DNA of 9,387 bases from NCBI GenBank assembly GCA_937957805.1, contig CALFXW010000106.1, forward strand, positions 1 through 9,387, read 5' to 3'. Below, in pieces: positions 6,023 to 9,387 of the stretch; within the stretch, counting starts at the first letter, position 1, and every line of letters starts with the position of its first letter. A program made the translations under genes and the position numbers. The notes beneath the pieces were generated by a model. That model saw nothing but the letters and a program-made list of their open reading frames with translations. It had not been told where the DNA came from and ran no database searches. This DNA is from an uncultured Sphingopyxis sp. (GTDB lineage Bacteria > Pseudomonadota > Alphaproteobacteria > Sphingomonadales > Sphingomonadaceae).

Positions 6023-7570
6023 ATGTCCGAACCATTTTATATTACAACCGCCATTTCCTATCCCAATGGCCGCCCGCATATTGGCCACGCATATGAAGCG
6101 ATTGCGGGGGATGCGATTGCCCGTTTCATGCGCGCATCCGGGCGCGACGTGCGCTTCATTACCGGCACAGACGAACATGGTCTGAAAATGATGCAAACCG
6201 CGCGCGATGCGGGGCGCACCACCATCAGCCTTGCCGATGAAATGTCATCTTATTTCCGTGAGATGTGCAGCAAACTTAATATATCTATTGATGCATTTGT
6301 TCGCACGACAGAGGAGCGCCACCATGCCGCCAGCCGAGCGTTGTGGGAACGAATGGTGGCGAGCGGTGACCTATATCTCGACCGCTATGCCGGCTGGTAT
6401 TCGCTGCGTGATGAGGCATTTTACGATGAAATGGAAACGACGCTGGGTGGTGATGGCGTGCGCCTGTCGCCGCAGGGGACGCCGGTTGAATGGCTGGTAG
6501 AGGAAAGCTGGTTTTTCCGCCTATCCAAATATCAGCAGGCGCTGCTCGACCATTATCGCGCCAACCCCGATTTTATCCGCCCCGCCGCGCGCGCCAATGA
6601 AGTCATCCGCTTTGTCGAAGGCGGGTTGAAGGATTTGAGCGTTTCGCGCACCAGTTTCGATTGGGGGGTAAAGGTGCCGGGCGCCGAAAACCATGTCATG
6701 TATGTTTGGGTCGATGCGCTCACCACCTATCTGACGGCAATCGGTTTCCCCGACATGGTGGGCGATTTTGGCCGATATTGGCCAGCCAATGTCCATCTGA
6801 TTGGCAAGGATATCGTCCGTTTCCACGCGGTTTACTGGCCCGCATTTCTGCTGAGCGCCGGTTTGCCGCTGCCGCAGCAGATTTTTGGTCATGGCTTTGT
6901 CTTGGCGCGTGGCGGCGAAAAAATGTCCAAATCCGCGGGCAATGTCGTTGATCCGATGGCGATTGCCGAAGAATTTGGTGCTGATGCCTTTCGCTATTTC
7001 CTGTTGCGGGAAATCAGCTTTGGACAGGATGGTAGTTATAGCGCAGAGGCGCTGATCACCCGTTGCAATGCTGATTTAGCCAATAATTTCGGTAATTTGG
7101 CACAGCGCAGCCTCTCAATGATAGCCAAAAATTGCGATGGCAAAATCCCCTTGGCATCGGCAGGGGAGGGGGCGGATGCCGCCATATTGTCCGCCGTGGA
7201 TGATGCCGGCGCGCGCGCGCGAGCCGCGATGGATAATCTGCAAATTTCCCAAGCGTTGGAAATATTGTGGGCGGCCTTCAGCGATGTGAACCAATATTTT
7301 GCCGATTGTGCACCCTGGGCGGTGCGCAAGGAAAATCCTGCGCGCGCCGACGCCATTCTATATACCACGGTGGAGGCGGTGCGCCGGTTGGCAATTTTGG
7401 TGCGCTGGGCGGTGCCAGTGGGTGCCGATGCCATATTGGATCTGCTGGCGGTGGCGCCTGACGCGCGGGATTTTGCCGCGCTTGCAACCCCGCTGGTTGC
7501 TGGAACCGCCCTGCCGGTGCCGGTTGGTGCCTTTCCACGGTTGGAATTGCCGACGGATGCGCCATGCTGA
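6023..7570 (+). CDS. metG: Methionyl-tRNA synthetase
   Basis: This class I synthetase charges tRNA-Met with methionine, including the initiator. The start at 6023 follows GAGG (6011-6014) by eight bases; the frame is open further upstream into holB, but MSEPFYITTAISYPNG is the family's N-terminus. The 515-residue product has HIGH at 19-22 (PHIGHAYEA) and KMSKS at 300-304. The connective region carries GWYSLRDEAFYDE without the zinc-knuckle cysteines, and an anticodon-domain stretch CNADLANNFGNLAQRS begins at C348. There is no C-terminal EMAP/Trbp111-type tRNA-binding domain. This is the shorter form usual in alphaproteobacteria. It is the only gene in the run separated from its upstream neighbour by a gap (34 bases), so it may have some independent translation control. 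Confidence 0.97.
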   Translation: MSEPFYITTAISYPNGRPHIGHAYEAIAGDAIARFMRASGRDVRFITGTDEHGLKMMQTARDAGRTTISLADEMSSYFREMCSKLNISIDAFVRTTEERHHAASRALWERMVASGDLYLDRYAGWYSLRDEAFYDEMETTLGGDGVRLSPQGTPVEWLVEESWFFRLSKYQQALLDHYRANPDFIRPAARANEVIRFVEGGLKDLSVSRTSFDWGVKVPGAENHVMYVWVDALTTYLTAIGFPDMVGDFGRYWPANVHLIGKDIVRFHAVYWPAFLLSAGLPLPQQIFGHGFVLARGGEKMSKSAGNVVDPMAIAEEFGADAFRYFLLREISFGQDGSYSAEALITRCNADLANNFGNLAQRSLSMIAKNCDGKIPLASAGEGADAAILSAVDDAGARARAAMDNLQISQALEILWAAFSDVNQYFADCAPWAVRKENPARADAILYTTVEAVRRLAILVRWAVPVGADAILDLLAVAPDARDFAALATPLVAGTALPVPVGAFPRLELPTDAPC

Positions 7571-8340
7571 TCGACAGCCATTGCCATCTGAATTACCCCG
7601 GCATTGTCGAACGGCAAGGGGATGTCATCGCATCGGCGCGCGCCGCCGGGGTGGACGGCATGTTGTGTATTTCGACGCGCGAAAGCGAATGGGCAGATGT
7701 TCTGGCGATTGCCGATGCGCATGACGATATTTGGGCGAGCGTTGGCATCCACCCGCATGAAGCCGATGCGCATGCCGCGCTTGACCTTGATCGGTTGATT
7801 GCCGCTACCCGACACCCGCGCGTGGTTGGCATTGGCGAAACGGGCCTCGACTATTATTACGACAAGAGCGACAGGGCACAGCAGCAAGCCAGTTTTCGCC
7901 TGCATATTGCGGCGGCGCGCGCGACCGGCCTGCCGCTCATCGTCCATATGCGTGATGCGGAGGCTGATTGCGCAGAGATATTGCGCGCCGAAATGGCTGC
8001 AGGGCCATTTACCGGCGTGATCCATTGTTTTACCTCCACCGCTGATTTTGCGGCGGTGGCGCTCGACCTGGGTTTTTACATATCGCTGTCGGGTATTGTG
8101 ACCTTCAAAAACGCTACGGATTTGCAGGATGTTGCGCGCAGTCTGCCAATTGACCGGCTGCTGGTGGAAACCGATGCCCCATTTCTTGCGCCTGTGCCGC
8201 ACCGGGGTAAAGCCTGTGAACCCGCCTTTGTGGCCGATACCGCGCGCTTTGTGGCCGACCTGCGCGGGGAGGATGTGGGCCAACTGCACGCCGCGACTGG
8301 GGACAATTTCTTTCGCTTATTCGCCAAGGCGCAATGTTAA
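7564..8340 (+). CDS. TatD-family metal-dependent hydrolase (YcfH type)
   Basis: Members of this TIM-barrel amidohydrolase superfamily act as metal-dependent 3'-5' DNases or D-aminoacyl-tRNA deacylase-like enzymes; the physiological substrate of this copy is not evident. The 258-residue product has the metal ligands in their family contexts: H6 and H8 in MLIDSHCHLN, E92 in VGIGETGLDYYYD, H128 in LIVHMRDA, H154 in IHCF and D204 in LLVETDAPFLAPVPHRGK. Length is typical (about 255-265). The start codon overlaps the metG stop (ATGCTGA, seven bases). In Escherichia coli the family member next to tmk-holB is ycfH, so this is probably the YcfH rather than the TatD orthologue. Confidence 0.93.
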   Translation: MLIDSHCHLNYPGIVERQGDVIASARAAGVDGMLCISTRESEWADVLAIADAHDDIWASVGIHPHEADAHAALDLDRLIAATRHPRVVGIGETGLDYYYDKSDRAQQQASFRLHIAAARATGLPLIVHMRDAEADCAEILRAEMAAGPFTGVIHCFTSTADFAAVALDLGFYISLSGIVTFKNATDLQDVARSLPIDRLLVETDAPFLAPVPHRGKACEPAFVADTARFVADLRGEDVGQLHAATGDNFFRLFAKAQC

Positions 8341-9110
8341 AGGCGCGGCTTTTGGGTTCGGGCACGTCGAGCGGCGTTCCCCGGATTGGCGCAGATGGTG
8401 CGGATTGGGGCGATTGCGACCCGAATGAGCCGCGCAATCGGCGTACGCGCGCGGCGCTGCTTGTCGAAACGGCGACTACCCGCATCCTCATCGATACACC
8501 GCCTGATTTGCGTGGGCAATTGCTCGACGCTGGTGCGCCGCGCATAGATGCTGTCCTCTGGACGCATGAACATGCCGACCATTGCCATGGGATTGACGAT
8601 TTGCGGCAGGTTTTTCGCGTGCAGGGGCGGCCGATACCCGCTTATGCACGGCCTGAATGCTGGCGGCGGCTGCAACAGCGCTTTGCCTATGCGTGGATGG
8701 GCAATGGCGGCTACCCACCGTTGCTCACGGGCGCACCGATCCATGGGCCGCTGCGCATTGGTGATGTGGATGTGACCAGCGTTGATATGCCCCACGGCGG
8801 GATCAGCAGCGCAGGGTTTCGGTTTAGTCATGCTGGCAAGTCCATTGGCTATGCAACGGATTTTTCAACATTTACGGGGCAGATGCGAAGTTTTTTTTTC
8901 GGGCTCGACCTGTTTGTTATCGACGCATTGCGTCGCAAGCCACACCCGACCCACCCGTGTCTGGCCGTCAGCCTTGACGGCATAAGCGCCACACGCCCGA
9001 TGCATGCGGTGCTGATGCATATGGATAGTTCGATGGATTATCAGAGCCTTAGCGCGGAATTGCCCGATGGTGTGGAGCCGGGTTATGACGGTTGGGAAAT
9101 GACGTTATGA
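8334..9110 (+). CDS. Metallo-beta-lactamase-fold hydrolase, PhnP-like
   Basis: This is a 258-residue hydrolase with a complete two-metal site. The HxHxDH motif is H78, H80, D82, H83 (WTHEHADHCHGIDDLR). Further ligands are H154 in DMPHGG, D176 in YATDFSTF and H229 in VLMHMDSS. The N-terminus LLGSGTSSGVPRIG and the overall spacing resemble PhnP cyclic phosphodiesterase and the RNase Z-like branch of the fold. No phn genes are nearby, so a phosphonate role is not supported; the substrate is unknown. The start overlaps the preceding stop (ATGTTAA, seven bases), with AAGG a few bases before it. A nine-T run (8891-8899) encodes part of SFFFG. Genes of this type commonly follow the tatD-family gene in alphaproteobacteria, from general knowledge. 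Confidence 0.9.
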   Translation: MLKARLLGSGTSSGVPRIGADGADWGDCDPNEPRNRRTRAALLVETATTRILIDTPPDLRGQLLDAGAPRIDAVLWTHEHADHCHGIDDLRQVFRVQGRPIPAYARPECWRRLQQRFAYAWMGNGGYPPLLTGAPIHGPLRIGDVDVTSVDMPHGGISSAGFRFSHAGKSIGYATDFSTFTGQMRSFFFGLDLFVIDALRRKPHPTHPCLAVSLDGISATRPMHAVLMHMDSSMDYQSLSAELPDGVEPGYDGWEMTL

Positions 9111-9133
9111 CGTCAATAGCGCGCTAAAAAAAA
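9100..9133 (+). repeat. Small hairpin and palindrome at the end of the gene run
   Basis: TGACGT (9100-9105) and ACGTCA (9110-9115) are exact reverse complements around a TATG loop, spanning the stop codon of the metallo-beta-lactamase-fold gene. The 10-bp palindrome TAGCGCGCTA (9117-9126) follows, running into eight A residues (9126-9133). No T-run follows on the plus strand, so this is not a normal terminator in the direction of the genes. On the minus strand the A-run reads as T but lies on the wrong side of the palindrome. The role is unknown. Confidence 0.4.
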
Positions 9134-9147
9134 GTGAGGGGAGGGGC

Positions 9148-9387
9148 ATGGACGCGGAAAGCGGATCACAGCTAATCTGGGGCGTCACTATGGCCAGCCT
9201 GCTGCTCGGCAGCTTGTTCGCTAGACGGCAAAATTGGGGACAAACCGCCAAATATGCGCTTGCTTGGGTTGCAATTTTTGCCGGTGCTTATGGGCTATTT
9301 TTGTTCCGGGCGGATTTTGTGACCTTTTGGGATCGTGCGCGCAGCGACTTGACTGGCACCAGCGCCGATGCCGGGGGTGAAGTTATA
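9148..9387 (+). CDS. Membrane-anchored protein, N-terminal 80 codons (possible retropepsin-like aspartic protease)
   Basis: The start at 9148 has a very strong purine-rich ribosome-binding stretch, GAGGGGAGGGG (9136-9146). The visible N-terminus has two predicted hydrophobic segments: LIWGVTMASLLLGSLFA (about residues 9-25) and YALAWVAIFAGAYGLFLF (about 36-53). A polar region, FWDRARSDLTGTSADAGGEV, follows. This layout, in this neighbourhood, recalls the alphaproteobacterial TIGR02281-type membrane-anchored clan AA aspartic proteases. The catalytic DTGA-type motif would lie beyond the window, so the name is tentative. What is certain is only a membrane-anchored protein cut by the window edge. 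It may belong to the same transcription unit, 37 bases after the preceding stop. Confidence 0.7.
   Translation, partial: MDAESGSQLIWGVTMASLLLGSLFARRQNWGQTAKYALAWVAIFAGAYGLFLFRADFVTFWDRARSDLTGTSADAGGEVI

Noticed and set aside
7036..8289. Long antisense frame (417 codons) opposite metG and the tatD-family gene
   Set aside because: No recognisable domain, and it crosses two well-supported sense genes. It is a product of GC-rich codon structure.
9117..9133. Rho-independent terminator after the metallo-beta-lactamase-fold gene
   Set aside because: The palindrome has no loop and is followed by A residues rather than T, so it does not form a terminator in the gene direction.

Overview
The window looks like the end of a draft contig from an alphaproteobacterium, most likely of the order Sphingomonadales. 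This rests on the moderately high GC content, a TonB-dependent receptor with sphingomonad-style plug motifs, and the gene order tmk, holB, metG, tatD-family, metallo-beta-lactamase-fold. The first 31 bases are not genomic: they match the 3' part of the Illumina TruSeq read-1 adapter. Biological sequence therefore starts at about base 32.

Left part (32-1386, minus strand): a BtuB-type outer-membrane cobalamin receptor gene, cut by the contig end. A textbook cobalamin riboswitch precedes it. Between the aptamer and the start codon I can draw a hairpin that pairs the Shine-Dalgarno sequence, which points to translational control. A sigma-70-like promoter sits where the transcript would begin at the aptamer's first helix.

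Middle part (about 1387-2253): an AT-rich spacer with an inverted repeat, then a divergent COQ7-family (demethoxyubiquinone hydroxylase) gene on the plus strand. It keeps all six di-iron ligands and is lower in GC than the right arm. It converges on a tRNA-Ser(TGA) gene on the minus strand that encodes its own CCA end.

Right part (2348-9110, plus strand): a tightly packed run of seven genes. They encode an MltB-family lytic transglycosylase, an RlpA lipoprotein with a SPOR domain, thymidylate kinase (tmk), DNA polymerase III delta' (holB), methionyl-tRNA synthetase (metG), a TatD-family hydrolase and a metallo-beta-lactamase-fold hydrolase. Five of the six junctions are overlaps of 4 to 17 bases, so the run is probably one operon with translational coupling. 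It joins septal peptidoglycan remodelling, dTTP synthesis, replication and translation. A final membrane-anchored gene starts at 9148 and runs off the window.

I see no transposase, integrase, CRISPR array, toxin-antitoxin pair or defence cassette. No previously undescribed multi-gene system can be supported here. The most useful observations are the adapter contamination, the well-resolved riboswitch expression platform, and the unusual COQ7-like gene beside the tRNA.
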